This document shows, in pieces, positions 1-9,059 of a stretch of DNA of 54,896 nucleotides. The DNA is taken from assembly GCA_001443375.1 (NCBI GenBank), contig LDXM01000018.1:1-54896 (forward strand). Reading direction: 5' to 3'. The notes under the pieces are model-generated. The model worked only from the letters and a program-made list of their open reading frames with translations. It was not told the origin of the DNA and ran no database searches. A program made the translations under genes and the position numbers. Numbering within the stretch: position 1 is the first letter of the stretch; every line of letters starts with the position of its first letter. This stretch comes from Chloroflexi bacterium CSP1-4. GTDB lineage: Bacteria > Chloroflexota > Limnocylindria > Limnocylindrales > CSP1-4.

Positions 1-221
1 TCATCGGCCGAATACCCGACGAACTCTCGAATTCGCCTGGCGACCTCGGGACCGCGCGCCCGGAGCGGGTCGCCGATCACCGATCGGGGGATCTCCTGAC
101 CCGATCCGAGCGTGCCAAGCCCCAACACGCCGAGGGCATCTGCCGAGAGGAGGCCGACCACCAGCCCGCCCTCCGGTGGCTCCTGACAGCCCCGGAAACG
201 GCGATTCTGAGCGTGGGATGC
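1..221. other. Window edge without recognisable gene
   Basis: No convincing coding region is visible. A minus-strand open frame crosses this stretch but also runs through the tRNA gene, so I treat it as a high-GC artefact. It may hold the end of a feature lying outside the window. Confidence 0.4.
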
Positions 222-297
222 TGGTGAGCCGGCTGGGATTCGAACCCAGGACACGAGGATTAAAAGTCCCCTGCTCTGACCGCTGAGCTACCGGCCC
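222..297 (-). tRNA. tRNA-Lys (anticodon TTT)
   Basis: Read on the minus strand this folds as a complete 76-nt cloverleaf. The acceptor stem GGGCCGG pairs with CCGGCTC through one G-U pair. The anticodon loop CTTTTAA has TTT at positions 262-264. The T arm is CTGGG-TTCGAAT-CCCAG, and discriminator A is followed by an encoded CCA (222-224). It stands alone, upstream of the divergent pilus-type genes. Confidence 0.96.
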
Positions 298-386
298 GCC
301 GACCATTGTGCCGGAGCCGGCCGGGTGCGGTGACACGAGGCACCACGAAGGGCCATCGCCCACTTCCCGTGGCAGGACGTCCGGCG

Positions 387-392
387 TAGCAT
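387..392 (+). promoter_or_regulatory. Possible -10 box of the tad-like genes
   Basis: TAGCAT fits the TANNNT pattern seen across the window. TTCCCG at 364-369 lies 17 bp upstream as a weak -35. It would start transcription near 399 and give a leader of about 25 nt before the ATG at 424. The box overlaps the alternative ATG at 391, which argues against that start. Confidence 0.35.
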
Positions 393-423
393 GGAGGGTC
401 CCTTCGTACCACCCGGACACGAG

Positions 424-1083
424 ATGCACCGAGGAGCCCCGATACCGTCCCGATCGACAAAGGCCCCGCGCGCACTGACCGGTCGGCGTCCCCCCATCGC
501 GGGCGACGCGGCGCGCCGGCGGCGCGGCCTCGGGCAATCGCTGGCCGAATTCGCGATCCTGCTGCCGCTGCTGCTGATCCTGATCGTGGGCATCGCCGAC
601 TTCGGCCGGCTCTTCACGGCGGGCATCGTCATGGAGGCGGCGGCGCGCAACGCGGCGGAGGTGGCCGCGCACGAGTACCTCAACGGCCCCCCCGGTCCCC
701 TCACCGCCCCCCCGGCCCCACCGCCCGGCTACTACGACGAGCTGCACCTGAAGGCGGCCCGTGTCGTGTGCGCCGAAGCGCGAGTGTTGCCGAACACCAC
801 CTACGCGAACGGCTCGTGTGCCGAGATGCCGCTCGTCCTCGTGTGCGCCCATGACGGGGCCGACGACGCCTGCGGCAGCGAGCCCTTCGCAGCCGTCATC
901 CCCCCCGAGTGCGGGTCGCTGAGCACGCCGCCGGTCTCCGAGGTGCCCGTGGGCGCCGAGCCTTCACGACATGTCGAGGTTCGCGTCTGCTACCGCTTCT
1001 CGACGCTCATCCGTCTCCCCTTCCTCACCCTCGGCGACATCTGGCTGGAACGCAGCCGAGACTTCACCGTGGCGGACTACTGA
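424..1083 (+). CDS. TadE-like pseudopilin-type membrane protein
   Basis: This 219-residue protein has a basic N-terminus, then GQSLAEF and one long hydrophobic helix (ILLPLLLILIVGIADFGRLF), then a soluble domain with several cysteines. GQxxxEFA followed by a transmembrane helix is the signature of TadE-family minor pseudopilins (PF07811), which are usually exported through the Flp/Tad system. Its TGA overlaps the ATG of the next TadE-like gene by one base, so the three genes form an operon. An ATG at 391 is in frame, but I prefer 424 because the earlier one overlaps a -10-like box. No Tad ATPase or secretin gene is in the window. Confidence 0.8.
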   Translation: MHRGAPIPSRSTKAPRALTGRRPPIAGDAARRRRGLGQSLAEFAILLPLLLILIVGIADFGRLFTAGIVMEAAARNAAEVAAHEYLNGPPGPLTAPPAPPPGYYDELHLKAARVVCAEARVLPNTTYANGSCAEMPLVLVCAHDGADDACGSEPFAAVIPPECGSLSTPPVSEVPVGAEPSRHVEVRVCYRFSTLIRLPFLTLGDIWLERSRDFTVADY

Positions 1084-1757
1084 TGGCCGCGTGGCGGGCC
1101 CGGCGGCGACGAGGCGGACGGGGCCAGGCACTCGTCGAGTTCGCGCTCGTGCTGCCGTTCTTCCTGACCGTCGTATTCGGGATCATCGTGCTGGGGCTGG
1201 CCGTCTTCTACCAGCAGCAGCTCGCCAACGCGGCGCGCGAGGCCGCCCGCTACGCGGCGGTCCATAGCGCGACCTCGCAGTGCCCGACCGTCTCCTGGCT
1301 CGATCCGACCCTCGCCAATCAGCCCGATTCGTACTACCGCTGCGACGCGCCGCAGGACGGTTGGCCGCGGCTGTCCGCGGCCGGGCGCAAGGCCGTCTTC
1401 GGCCTCGCCCCGTCGAGCGTCCACATCCGGGCCTGCTGGGCGGGCTACCACGATGCGCTCGGCAACTACGATGCGCCGGCGGTGGACCCAGGCAGCGGCC
1501 TCGCGAACACCTTCGTGGACTGCACGATCGGGGGCACGAACGCGCTGACGGCGGGCGATTCGCTGCCCTGTCCGCCACCCGCCACCACCGTCACGGACGA
1601 CACGGCCAGCGATCTCGCAAAGTTCGGCCGTGAGGTGAACCGCGTGGTCGTCTTCGCCTGCATGAACTGGAGCCCGCCGCTGGCGGGCTTCCTGCTCATG
1701 CCCAGCTCCATCACACTACGTGCGGTCGTCACCGAGACCGTGCACCGCCAGCAGTGA
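1083..1757 (+). CDS. TadE-like pseudopilin-type membrane protein (second copy)
   Basis: This 224-residue protein begins with an Arg-rich stretch, then GQALVEFALVLPF and a transmembrane helix, then AANAAREAARYAAV-like residues typical of TadE (PF07811). The rest is a Cys-containing extracytoplasmic domain. It is a diverged paralogue of the preceding gene, with the same architecture but little visible similarity outside the N-terminus. The ATG at 1083 shares a base with the upstream TGA, and its own TGA overlaps the GTG of the next gene. Longer in-frame starts exist inside the preceding gene and are unlikely. Confidence 0.82.
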   Translation: MAAWRARRRRGGRGQALVEFALVLPFFLTVVFGIIVLGLAVFYQQQLANAAREAARYAAVHSATSQCPTVSWLDPTLANQPDSYYRCDAPQDGWPRLSAAGRKAVFGLAPSSVHIRACWAGYHDALGNYDAPAVDPGSGLANTFVDCTIGGTNALTAGDSLPCPPPATTVTDDTASDLAKFGREVNRVVVFACMNWSPPLAGFLLMPSSITLRAVVTETVHRQQ

Positions 1758-3298
1758 AGACCAACGTGGACCGTTCGCACCTCGTCACAACCTCGACCTC
1801 GGAGCGGGGCCAGGTCCTGCCGCTCACGGCGCTCTTCCTCGTCGTGCTCCTGGGCATCGGAGCGCTCGTGGCCGATCTGGGCCTGTCGTGGATGATGCGG
1901 CGCCACGAGCAGAACGCAGTGGATCCTGCCGCGGTGGCGGCGGCACGCTACATCCGGCCCGCGCCGAACATGACGCAGATGGAGCAGGCGGCCTGCTTCT
2001 ATGCCCGCCGCAACGGGTTCTTTTCGGGCGCCACGTCGAACGACAAGTCGGCCAACGGCTGCGTGCCGGCCAACGACGATGAGGGCGCGACGCTCACCGT
2101 GAACTACCCACCGCTCGGCGGCCTGGCCGGCCAGTTCGCCGGCCGCCCGGGCTTCGTCCAGGTCACCATCAGCGCGCAGCACCCGAGCTTCTTCGGGCGC
2201 GTCTTCGGGCGCACGGTGGAGACGGTGACGACCTCCGCGGTGGCCGCACACACGGACGGCAACTCCAACTCCAACTCCCTCATCGCGCTCGACGACACGG
2301 ATACGTGTGCCACGGGCAAGATCTCCGGCACGGGCACCCAGATCTCCATCGTGCCCGTCACGGACCCGGCGACCGGAGACCCCTTCGACGGCGGCTACGT
2401 CTACGTCAACTCCACGTGCGGCAACCCGGATAGCATCCAGGATCCGGGCGTGTGCCAGAGCGGCGACGGGTCCGGTGCGCTCAAGATCGACTCCAACGGT
2501 GCGGACCTGACGGCGCCACAGGTCTACGTGCGCGGCACGTGCGTGAAGTCCAACAGCAACTCGTTCAGCTCGCCACTCGACGAGGGGGCGGGCTACTACG
2601 CCGACCCGCTCTACGGCTTGGGGCCGCCGGCCATCGTGGGCGACGGCGCCTTCTGCGGCATCGGGGGGCCGCAGACGCACCCCACCGGCTCCGGGCACAC
2701 GGGCTGCAACTTCAACAGCGCCGGGATCGTCGTCGTCGAGCCGGGCATCTACTACGGTGGCTGGCGGATCGCCAACAACGTCCAGATACAGCTCAACCCG
2801 GGCATCTACATCTTCGCCGGCGGAGGCATCAGCCTTCAGGCCGGCGGGAGCATCGATGTCGTGGGTGGCGACCCGCTAGCGGAAACGGCGCGGGTCATGT
2901 TCTTCAGCACCGACAATCCGAACTACAGCGCCGACTGCTTCGGGGGTGGCGGCGCCTCGTTCGAGTGCCAGGGCGCCATGGACTTCACGGCGCAGTCCAC
3001 GTTCAAGGCGGCTGGCCTGCTGTCCGGGCCCTATCGGGGGCTCCTGCTCTGGCAGGACGGCGACGGCAGCCGGCCCGACAAGCCGGTCTCCCTGGGTGGC
3101 CAGACGAACCTGAACATCGCGGGGACCATCTACGCGCCCAAGGCGCTCGTTACCCTGAGCGGCGGATCGTCGGGCAGCGGCGTCGCCGCCGTCCAGATCA
3201 TCGCCTGGCAATGGACCGTCACGGGTGGGGCGACGCTGCTCATGCCCTACGACCCGCGCGAGCTGTACCGCCTGGAGCAGAAGGGCCTCGTGCACTGA
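1754..3298 (+). CDS. TadG-like pilus-associated protein with long C-terminal extracellular domain
   Basis: This 514-residue protein begins at a GTG that overlaps the previous stop (GTGA). Residues near 15-75 contain RGQVLPLTALF, one membrane helix and a Tad-type stretch (QNAVDPAAVAAARY), matching the putative Flp pilus-assembly TadE/G-like N-terminal domain (PF13400). The remaining 430 or so residues are rich in Gly, Ser, Asn and Cys, with short repeated hydrophobic strands (PGIYIFAGGGI, GTIYAPKALVTL) that suggest a beta-helical surface domain. That inference rests on composition alone. It is the last of three coupled genes and probably surface exposed. Confidence 0.72.
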   Translation: MKTNVDRSHLVTTSTSERGQVLPLTALFLVVLLGIGALVADLGLSWMMRRHEQNAVDPAAVAAARYIRPAPNMTQMEQAACFYARRNGFFSGATSNDKSANGCVPANDDEGATLTVNYPPLGGLAGQFAGRPGFVQVTISAQHPSFFGRVFGRTVETVTTSAVAAHTDGNSNSNSLIALDDTDTCATGKISGTGTQISIVPVTDPATGDPFDGGYVYVNSTCGNPDSIQDPGVCQSGDGSGALKIDSNGADLTAPQVYVRGTCVKSNSNSFSSPLDEGAGYYADPLYGLGPPAIVGDGAFCGIGGPQTHPTGSGHTGCNFNSAGIVVVEPGIYYGGWRIANNVQIQLNPGIYIFAGGGISLQAGGSIDVVGGDPLAETARVMFFSTDNPNYSADCFGGGGASFECQGAMDFTAQSTFKAAGLLSGPYRGLLLWQDGDGSRPDKPVSLGGQTNLNIAGTIYAPKALVTLSGGSSGSGVAAVQIIAWQWTVTGGATLLMPYDPRELYRLEQKGLVH

Positions 3299-3353
3299 GC
3301 GGCACCTGAACAGGGGTACGAACGGGCTATGGCCCCCCGAGCGGCCGGGGCGG

Positions 3354-3587
3354 ATGCTGGCGAGCATGATCCGTTCCTTGATCGGCGCCTATCTGTGGGT
3401 CGCGGCCGGTTGGACACTGGGGGCCGTCCTCCACGAGGCCACGGGCCTTCCTGAAGGTCTGGGTCTGGCCGCCGGCCTCCTCGTCGCCGCCGGCCTGATC
3501 GCCCGGATCGCCCTGCCGGCCATCCACAGGCTTGTGGTGGCACCGGAGCACTCGGTGCCCGCGCGCGAGGCCAACGCCACGCGCTGA
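3354..3587 (+). CDS. Small two-helix membrane protein, unknown function
   Basis: This 77-residue frame (73 if the ATG at 3366 is used) has two hydrophobic segments, LIGAYLWVAAGWTLGAVL and LGLAAGLLVAAGLIARIAL, and a short hydrophilic tail. I do not recognise a family. It follows the TadG-like gene by 55 bp on the same strand and may be cotranscribed. The even hydrophobic pattern supports a real gene, but no motif confirms it. Confidence 0.45.
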   Translation: MLASMIRSLIGAYLWVAAGWTLGAVLHEATGLPEGLGLAAGLLVAAGLIARIALPAIHRLVVAPEHSVPAREANATR

Positions 3588-3601
3588 GCGCGCCCATCGA
3601 G

Positions 3602-4438
3602 TCAGCCGACGGCGAGCAGCGCCACGCCGATCACGACCAGGACTGCCCCGGCCAGCCGGCGCGGGCCGACCCGCTCCTTGAGCACGACCGCCGCCATGAC
3701 CGTGGCGATGACGACGCTCGACTCGCGCCCCGCCGCGACCGACGCCGGTGGGGCGATGGTCAGCGCCGCCAGTGCCGCCCCGAAGCCGGCGAACATCGCC
3801 ACGCCGATGAAGGCCGTCGACGGGCGCAGCTCGGCACGGATGGCGGCGCGGCCCTTGATGCGCGTGATGGCGGCGAGGTAGACGAGCCCGGGGACGGCGA
3901 GGGCGAGCACGACGTACGCGGTCGGCGAGGCGAACTGCAGCCCCTGGCGGTCCACGAGCGTGTAGCCGGCGATCGTCGCCGCCACGGTCAGCGCCAGCAG
4001 CGTCCCGGCCCGGTCCCCGGACCCGGCCGCCCCGTGCCCGAAGCCGCGCACGAGGAGCACGCCTGCCCCGACCCCGAGCACACCGAGGGCCTCGAGCGGC
4101 GTCGTCGGGATGCCCAGGGCGAGCGCTGCGACCAGGAGCACGATGACCGGCGCCAGGCCGCGTGCGAGCGGGTAGACGAGGCTCATGTCGGCGCGCCGGT
4201 ACGCCGCAGCGAGCAGGGCGAGATAGGCGGTCTCGAGGACCCAGGTGGCGGCCAGGTAGGGCCAGACGCCGGCCTCGACGCGCCACGTCGGCAGGGTGAA
4301 GGGCAACACGAGCAGGGCACCGATGGGCACGGCCAGCGCCGTCGCCGCCTCCGTGTCGCGGGCGCGGGCGATGAGCAGGTTCCACGACGCGTGGAGGACC
4401 GCGGAGAGGAGGATCAGCGCCAGCGCGAGCGGCGGCAT
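3602..4438 (-). CDS. EamA/DMT-superfamily transporter
   Basis: This 278-residue, very hydrophobic protein has about ten predicted membrane helices in two similar halves, as in the EamA (drug/metabolite transporter) family. The first half carries LLSAVLHASWNLLIARA and a later YPLARGLAPVIVLL; the second ends with VVLKERVGPRRLAGAVLVVIGVALL, the usual end of EamA repeat 2. It sits in the inner membrane, and the substrate cannot be read from sequence. It starts 8 bp after the 2-hydroxyacid dehydrogenase stop, so the two are probably cotranscribed, which suggests export of an amino or keto acid. Confidence 0.85.
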   Translation of the reverse strand: MPPLALALILLSAVLHASWNLLIARARDTEAATALAVPIGALLVLPFTLPTWRVEAGVWPYLAATWVLETAYLALLAAAYRRADMSLVYPLARGLAPVIVLLVAALALGIPTTPLEALGVLGVGAGVLLVRGFGHGAAGSGDRAGTLLALTVAATIAGYTLVDRQGLQFASPTAYVVLALAVPGLVYLAAITRIKGRAAIRAELRPSTAFIGVAMFAGFGAALAALTIAPPASVAAGRESSVVIATVMAAVVLKERVGPRRLAGAVLVVIGVALLAVG

Positions 4439-4446
4439 CGGGCCCC

Positions 4447-5460
4447 TCAGCCCGCGCGGGAGCGGTCGTAGACCTCGGGGTTGACGGGGGTCGGCAGGCG
4501 CTCGCCGCGCAGGCCGGCGAGGAGGTTGGCGGCGGCCATCTGGGCCATCTTTCCGCGCGTGGCGTGCGTCGCCGAGGCGATGTGCGGCACCACGAGGCAG
4601 GTGGGCAGCGCCAGCAGCGGGTCATCCGGGGACATCGGCTCGGGGTCGGTGACGTCGAGGGCGGCGGCCGCGATGACGCCCCGCCGCAGCGCATCGGCCA
4701 GTGCGACCTGGTCGACGACCGGCCCGCGCGAGGTGTTGACCAGGACGGCCGTCGGCTTCATGCGCGCCAGGGCCGCGGCGTCGATGAGGTGGCGGGTGTC
4801 CGGCGTGAGGTTCACGTGCAGGCTGATCATGTCGCTGCGCGCGAACAGCTCGTCCTGCGAGACGGCCGTGACACCCAGCGCTGCCTGCTCCTCGGCCGAA
4901 GGCGGGTAGGCATCGTGGACGAGCACGGTCATGTCGAAGCCGTGGGCGCGCTTCGCCATCTCCTTCCCGATGCGCCCGAAGCCCACGATGCCGAGCGTGG
5001 CGTGGTGGACGTCCGGGCCGAGGAGCAGCATCGGCCCCCAGGTCTTCCAGTGGCCGGCACGCACGTAGTCGTGGCCCTCGGGGATGCGCCGCACGGCCGC
5101 CATGAGCAGGGCGAAGGCGAAGTCGGCGGTGGTTTCCGTGAGGACGCCCGGCGTGTTGCCCACCGGGATGCCCCGACGGGTGCAGGCGGGGACGTCGATG
5201 TTGTCGAAGCCGACGGCGAAGTTGCTGACCACGCGGAGCTGCGGGCCCGCGGCGTCGAGCAGCTCGTCGTCCACGCGGTCGGTGAGCAGCGAGAGCACGC
5301 CGTCGACGCCCCGCACGCGGCGCAGCAGCTCGTCGCGGGGCGGCGGCAGCGCGTCCGTCCAGAGGTCGGCGTCGGTCTCGGCGAGGACGCGCGTCAGCCC
5401 CTCATCCGGGATCCTTCGCGCCACGAAGACGCGCGGCCGCCCGCCCGAAGCCCGGCTCAC
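4447..5460 (-). CDS. D-isomer-specific 2-hydroxyacid dehydrogenase (glyoxylate/hydroxypyruvate reductase type)
   Basis: This 337-residue enzyme begins at a GTG that overlaps the stop of the aminotransferase (GTGA). It reduces a 2-keto acid such as glyoxylate or hydroxypyruvate with NAD(P)H. Visible hallmarks are the substrate-loop [10 protein letters not shown], the dinucleotide motif [22 protein letters not shown], and the catalytic His in VVPHIASAT. Length and motifs fit the GRHPR branch. The coupled upstream aminotransferase suggests that the two work in series on amino acid/keto acid conversion. The longer upstream frame on this strand is an artefact inside the aminotransferase gene. Confidence 0.9.
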   Translation of the reverse strand: MSRASGGRPRVFVARRIPDEGLTRVLAETDADLWTDALPPPRDELLRRVRGVDGVLSLLTDRVDDELLDAAGPQLRVVSNFAVGFDNIDVPACTRRGIPVGNTPGVLTETTADFAFALLMAAVRRIPEGHDYVRAGHWKTWGPMLLLGPDVHHATLGIVGFGRIGKEMAKRAHGFDMTVLVHDAYPPSAEEQAALGVTAVSQDELFARSDMISLHVNLTPDTRHLIDAAALARMKPTAVLVNTSRGPVVDQVALADALRRGVIAAAALDVTDPEPMSPDDPLLALPTCLVVPHIASATHATRGKMAQMAAANLLAGLRGERLPTPVNPEVYDRSRAG

Positions 5461-6629
5461 GCTGCGCCGACCCGAGCCACCACGTCGGCGATCCGCTCCA
5501 CGGCGCGGCGCAGGTTGGACTGGGAGTTGGCGTAGCTGATGCGCGCGTGGTCCACGCCGACCCGCCCGAAGGCGCTGCCGGCGAGGACGGAGACGCCTGC
5601 CTCGTAGAGCAGCTTGTCGGCGAACTCCCCGCCGGTCAGGCCAGTGCCGGACACGTTGGGGAAGACGTAGAAGGCACCCTGCGGGCGGCGGCAACGGATG
5701 CCGGGGATGGTGTTCAGGCCGTCCACGATCAGGTCGCGCCGGACGTGGAACTCGGCGACCATGGCCTCCACGCCGGCCTGCGGGCCGGTCAGCGCCTCGA
5801 CGGCCGCGATCTGCGAGAAGGCCGAGGTACACGAGACCGAGTTGATGATCAGCCGGCTGAAGGGCTGCACGAGCGCCGGGGGGACGATAGCGTAGCCGAG
5901 GCGCCAGCCGGTCATGGCGAATGTCTTGCTGAAGCCGTCGAGGATGATCGTGCGCTCGGCCATGCCGGGCAGCGCGGCGATCGAGTGGTGCTCGCCCTCG
6001 TAGATGATGCGGCCGTAGATCTCGTCGGCGAGGACGATGATGTCGCGCTCGATGGCGATGGCCGCGATGGCCTCCAGGTCGGACCTGTTCAGCACGCCGC
6101 CCGTGGGGTTGGCCGGGCTGTTGAAGATGATCAGGCGGGTTCGGTCGGTGACGAGCGAGCGCAGCTCGTCGACGTCGAGCCGGAAGTCGTGCGCCTCGCT
6201 GAGCGGGATGGGCACCGGGCGCGCACCGACGAAGCTGGCCATCGACTCGTAGATGGGGAAGCCCGGGTCCGGGTAGATGACCTCGTCGCCCGGGCCGGCC
6301 AGGGCGGTGATGGCGTAGTGCATGATGGGCTTGGCGCCGGGGGTGACGACCACGTTGCCCGGGTCGACGGCGAAACCGCGCCGGGCCGTCGAGTCGGCGG
6401 CGATCGCCTCGCGCAGCTGGGGCAGCCCGAGCGCCGGCCCGTAGTGCGTCCAGCCGGCGTCGAGCGCCCGCTTGGCCGCCTCGCGGATGTTGGCCGGTGT
6501 ATCGAAGTCGGGCTCACCGATCTCGAGGTGGATGACTTCCACGCCGGTGGCCTCAAGGGCCCGGGCGCGGGCGGCGGCCTCGAAGGCCGTCTCCGTGCCG
6601 ATATCGCGCATCCGTTCGGCCAGTCGCAT
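5457..6629 (-). CDS. Class I/II pyridoxal-phosphate aminotransferase (aspartate aminotransferase-like)
   Basis: This 390-residue cytosolic transaminase has IGEPDFDTP near the N-terminus, the PLP-binding segments NPTGG and DEIYGRI, and the Schiff-base lysine in [16 protein letters not shown]. The C-terminal arginine segment is HARISYANS. These match fold-type I aspartate/aromatic-type aminotransferases; the amino donor is not predictable. It leads the operon with the hydroxyacid dehydrogenase and EamA exporter. I chose the ATG at 6629 because a TAGCAT box ends 7 nt before it; the ATG at 6638 lies inside that box. Confidence 0.9.
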   Translation of the reverse strand: MRLAERMRDIGTETAFEAAARARALEATGVEVIHLEIGEPDFDTPANIREAAKRALDAGWTHYGPALGLPQLREAIAADSTARRGFAVDPGNVVVTPGAKPIMHYAITALAGPGDEVIYPDPGFPIYESMASFVGARPVPIPLSEAHDFRLDVDELRSLVTDRTRLIIFNSPANPTGGVLNRSDLEAIAAIAIERDIIVLADEIYGRIIYEGEHHSIAALPGMAERTIILDGFSKTFAMTGWRLGYAIVPPALVQPFSRLIINSVSCTSAFSQIAAVEALTGPQAGVEAMVAEFHVRRDLIVDGLNTIPGIRCRRPQGAFYVFPNVSGTGLTGGEFADKLLYEAGVSVLAGSAFGRVGVDHARISYANSQSNLRRAVERIADVVARVGAA

Positions 6630-6636
6630 GGGCGGC

Positions 6637-6642
6637 ATGCTA
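6637..6642 (-). promoter_or_regulatory. -10 box of the aminotransferase operon (leaderless type)
   Basis: TAGCAT on the minus strand lies 7 nt before the ATG at 6629. This spacing would put the transcription start at or next to the start codon. Confidence 0.5.
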
Positions 6643-6718
6643 GCAAACCCAGGGGGCGCCCTCGAGGCGCTCTGGGGCCGCTCTGGGCGGCGCCCGGGCG
6701 GCGTGCGAGAATCGGGGC

Positions 6719-7117
6719 GTGACCCGCTTCTACAGCATCGACCAGGCCAACGCCCGCCTGCGCGACCTCGGCCCCATCCTGCACAAGCTCAAGGCCGATC
6801 GGGACGCGATCGCCGACGCGCAGCGCGCGCTCGTCCGCTTCCGCGCCACGAACGGCAACCGTCACCACGCGGAGGAGCTGAAGGCCCGCGAGGATGGCAT
6901 CCGCGACCGCGTCTTCCGCATGGAGCGGTACGTGGCCCAGATCGTCGCCTGGGACGTGACCCTGCGCGACATCGAGACGGGCCTGGTCGACTTTCCCGCC
7001 CTCGTCAACGGCCGCCAGGTCTGCCTCTGTTGGCGGCTGGGCGAGGACGCCATCGGCTGGTGGCACGAGATGGATGCGGGTCTGGCCGGCCGGAAGCCGC
7101 TCATCGATCTCGCCTGA
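6719..7117 (+). CDS. DUF2203 family protein
   Basis: This 132-residue protein starts at GTG. It has a helical, charged N-terminal half and the conserved C-terminal block GLVDFPALVNGRQVCLCWRL followed by IGWWHE, which marks the DUF2203 family (PF09969). The biochemical role is unknown. It is followed after 20 bp by a rhodanese gene with a good ribosome-binding site, so the two may be cotranscribed. It diverges from the aminotransferase operon. Confidence 0.85.
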   Translation: MTRFYSIDQANARLRDLGPILHKLKADRDAIADAQRALVRFRATNGNRHHAEELKAREDGIRDRVFRMERYVAQIVAWDVTLRDIETGLVDFPALVNGRQVCLCWRLGEDAIGWWHEMDAGLAGRKPLIDLA

Positions 7118-7137
7118 GCCCGAAAGGAGCGCATCCG

Positions 7138-7509
7138 GTGGAACGTCCACGCGCGGTCGAGGTCGTCGACGTCCTCGAGGCCGCGCGCCGCATGGCCGAT
7201 GCGCCGGGCGCGGCGGCCCCGCTGCTGGTGGACGTGCGCGAGGCGAACGAATTCGTGCAGGTTCGCGCCGAGGGTGCCGTGCTGCTGCCCTTGAGCTCCT
7301 TCCTGGCGCGCTATCGGGATCTGCCGCCCGACCGGCCGCTGCTCCTCATCTGCGCCTCGGGCAACCGCAGCTTCGGCGCCGCCGACTATCTGCTCCGCAA
7401 CGGCTTCCCGCACGTGGCGAACGTTCAGGGCGGGACGATCGCCTGGGCACGCGCCGGCCTGCCGCTGCGCCAGGGGCCGCCGGGGCCGGGAGAACTCGAG
7501 CTGTCCTAG
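7138..7509 (+). CDS. Single-domain rhodanese-like sulfurtransferase
   Basis: This 123-residue protein shows the rhodanese pattern: DVREANEF near residue 27, PLSSFLARY, and the active-site loop CASGNRS with the persulfide-forming Cys, then VQGGTIAWARAGLP at the end. It probably transfers sulfane sulfur in the cytosol; the partner is unknown. The GTG start at 7138 is preceded by AAAGGAG (7123-7129) at 8-nt spacing, which decides the start and shows that not all genes here are leaderless. Confidence 0.92.
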   Translation: MERPRAVEVVDVLEAARRMADAPGAAAPLLVDVREANEFVQVRAEGAVLLPLSSFLARYRDLPPDRPLLLICASGNRSFGAADYLLRNGFPHVANVQGGTIAWARAGLPLRQGPPGPGELELS

Positions 7510-7543
7510 CCGTGGTGCCCAGGCGGCGCGTTACCCGGCCCCG

Positions 7544-9036
7544 TTATCGCGTGTACTCGTCCTCGCGCGGAGCGCGGTAGCGCCCCCGGCCGAGCTTCTC
7601 CAGGATCCGGCCACGGAGCCGGGGCCGGGACAGGACCACGGCCAGGGCCACGAGCAGTGCGAAGTTCAGCAGGCCGAGCGTGAATGCGTTGATCTCCCCG
7701 ATCTGGATCCCGATCTCGCCCTTGATGGCGAGGCCGGGGATGGTGGCGCCGACGAGGCCGAGCCGGAAGAACGGGGCCGCCGGGGCGAGTTGGCGCGGAA
7801 GCTGTCGATGAACGTCGTCGTGCCGTCCGTGCCACCGAGGAGGAAGGCGAAGGAGCCCGCCACCACCGGCGCCGCGCCGGCACGCGGGCCGGGCAGATCG
7901 TCCAGCTCGAGGCGTTGCCATTCGGAGATGGCGCCGGTCGTCGCGTCCGGGATGGCCCAATAGGTCGAAACGGTCGCGGCGCCGCCGCCGTCCCTGCCGC
8001 CGATGGCATAGATCACGCCGCTGTTCGTGAGACCCGCCGCGTCCATGCGCGGCTCGGGCAGGTTGCCGGCGCCTTCGGCCAGGCGCAGGTAGTCGCCCTT
8101 GTCGTTGGGCACGGCCTCGCCCTCCTCGTCCACCTCGAACCCGAGCGCCTCTCCGGTCGGCCCCAGCGAGGTCTCGCCACCGATGAGGTACACGTGGCTG
8201 CCGACGAGGGAGCCGATGGCATCCGCACGGCCGTTCGGTGCGCCGTCGGCCGTGCGCAAGGCCAGCTCCGGGTGCTCCTGCCACGCGGTGAGCTTCGGCG
8301 GCTTGGCCGCCAGAGCGTTCGCCGACCGGTACACGGCGGCCGAGAGACCATCGGCCGTGCGACCGCCCATGAGCCAGACCCCGTGCGCATCCGCGACCGC
8401 GGTGGCTCCGCTCAAGGCGAGGGGCAGCTTCAGGTCGGTCGCCTCCGACCAGCCGGTGAGCTTGCCCTTGTCGATCGTTCCCACCATGACCGTGTCGGTC
8501 GGCTCGCCGCCGGCGTCGAGCCCGCCGATGAGATACGGCACGCCGTCGAACATCGCCAGCGCCGCGTCCACGCGCTCGGCGGGCAGCGGCGGCCCCTCGC
8601 TCCAGGGCCCGAAGTTCCCCGTGGGCGTGGTCGTCGTCGTGAGCACGGATGAGGATGGTTGCCCGTCCACCAGGCCTCCGACCAGGTAGACCTCACTGCC
8701 GGACAGGATGGAGGCGGCGTCCGTGCGCGGCCGCGGCAGCGCGATCTCGAGCGGGGAGGGCTCCCAGGGGACCACCGCGCCGGGCGGAGCCGGGCAGTCC
8801 AGGCCCTTGTTCGAACCGTCGCACAGGTTGATCGGGCTGACGATGTTGGCCCCCAGGTCCACCGTCCGGCCCACGGTGAACTTGTACGCCGCATTCGGCA
8901 CGTACCCCAGCAGGAAGAGGATGACCGCGAACCAGAACATCCCCTTGATGAAGGCCGCCGTCCAGCCGTCCGCGTCGAGCAGACCGAAGAAGGTCCGCCG
9001 CTGGATCGTGCCGCTGGGAAGCGCTCGCTGGGCCAC
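7544..9036 (-). pseudogene. Membrane-anchored kelch-repeat protein, one frameshift near the 3' end
   Basis: The N-terminal part (9036 to about 7786) has one membrane helix (FWFAVILFLLGYV) and several kelch-type blades with GG doublets (VYLVGGLVDG, YLIGGLDAGG, VYLIGGETS, IYAIGGRDGG, FAFLLGGTDG). The frame then degenerates into Arg/Ser-rich sequence. The other frame supplies a sensible end: PFFRLGLVGATIPGLAI, a hydrophobic helix (LLNFALLVALAVVL) and a basic tail stopping at 7544. Adding one base to the GGGG run at 7782-7785 joins the two into a 497-residue protein. This may be a sequencing error, a recent mutation or, less likely, programmed slippage. It is the last gene of the cytochrome bc operon, 23 bp after the cytochrome c gene, so a role in that complex is possible. 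Confidence 0.75.
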
Positions 9037-9059
9037 GCTGACTCCTGTCTGCCTCGGGC

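Noticed and set aside
1..852. Minus-strand frame covering the window start
   Set aside because: It runs through the tRNA-Lys gene and antisense to the first TadE-like gene.
7782..7785. Programmed -1 frameshift in the kelch gene
   Set aside because: The run is only four Gs and no stem or upstream stimulatory signal is visible, so a simple one-base loss is more likely.
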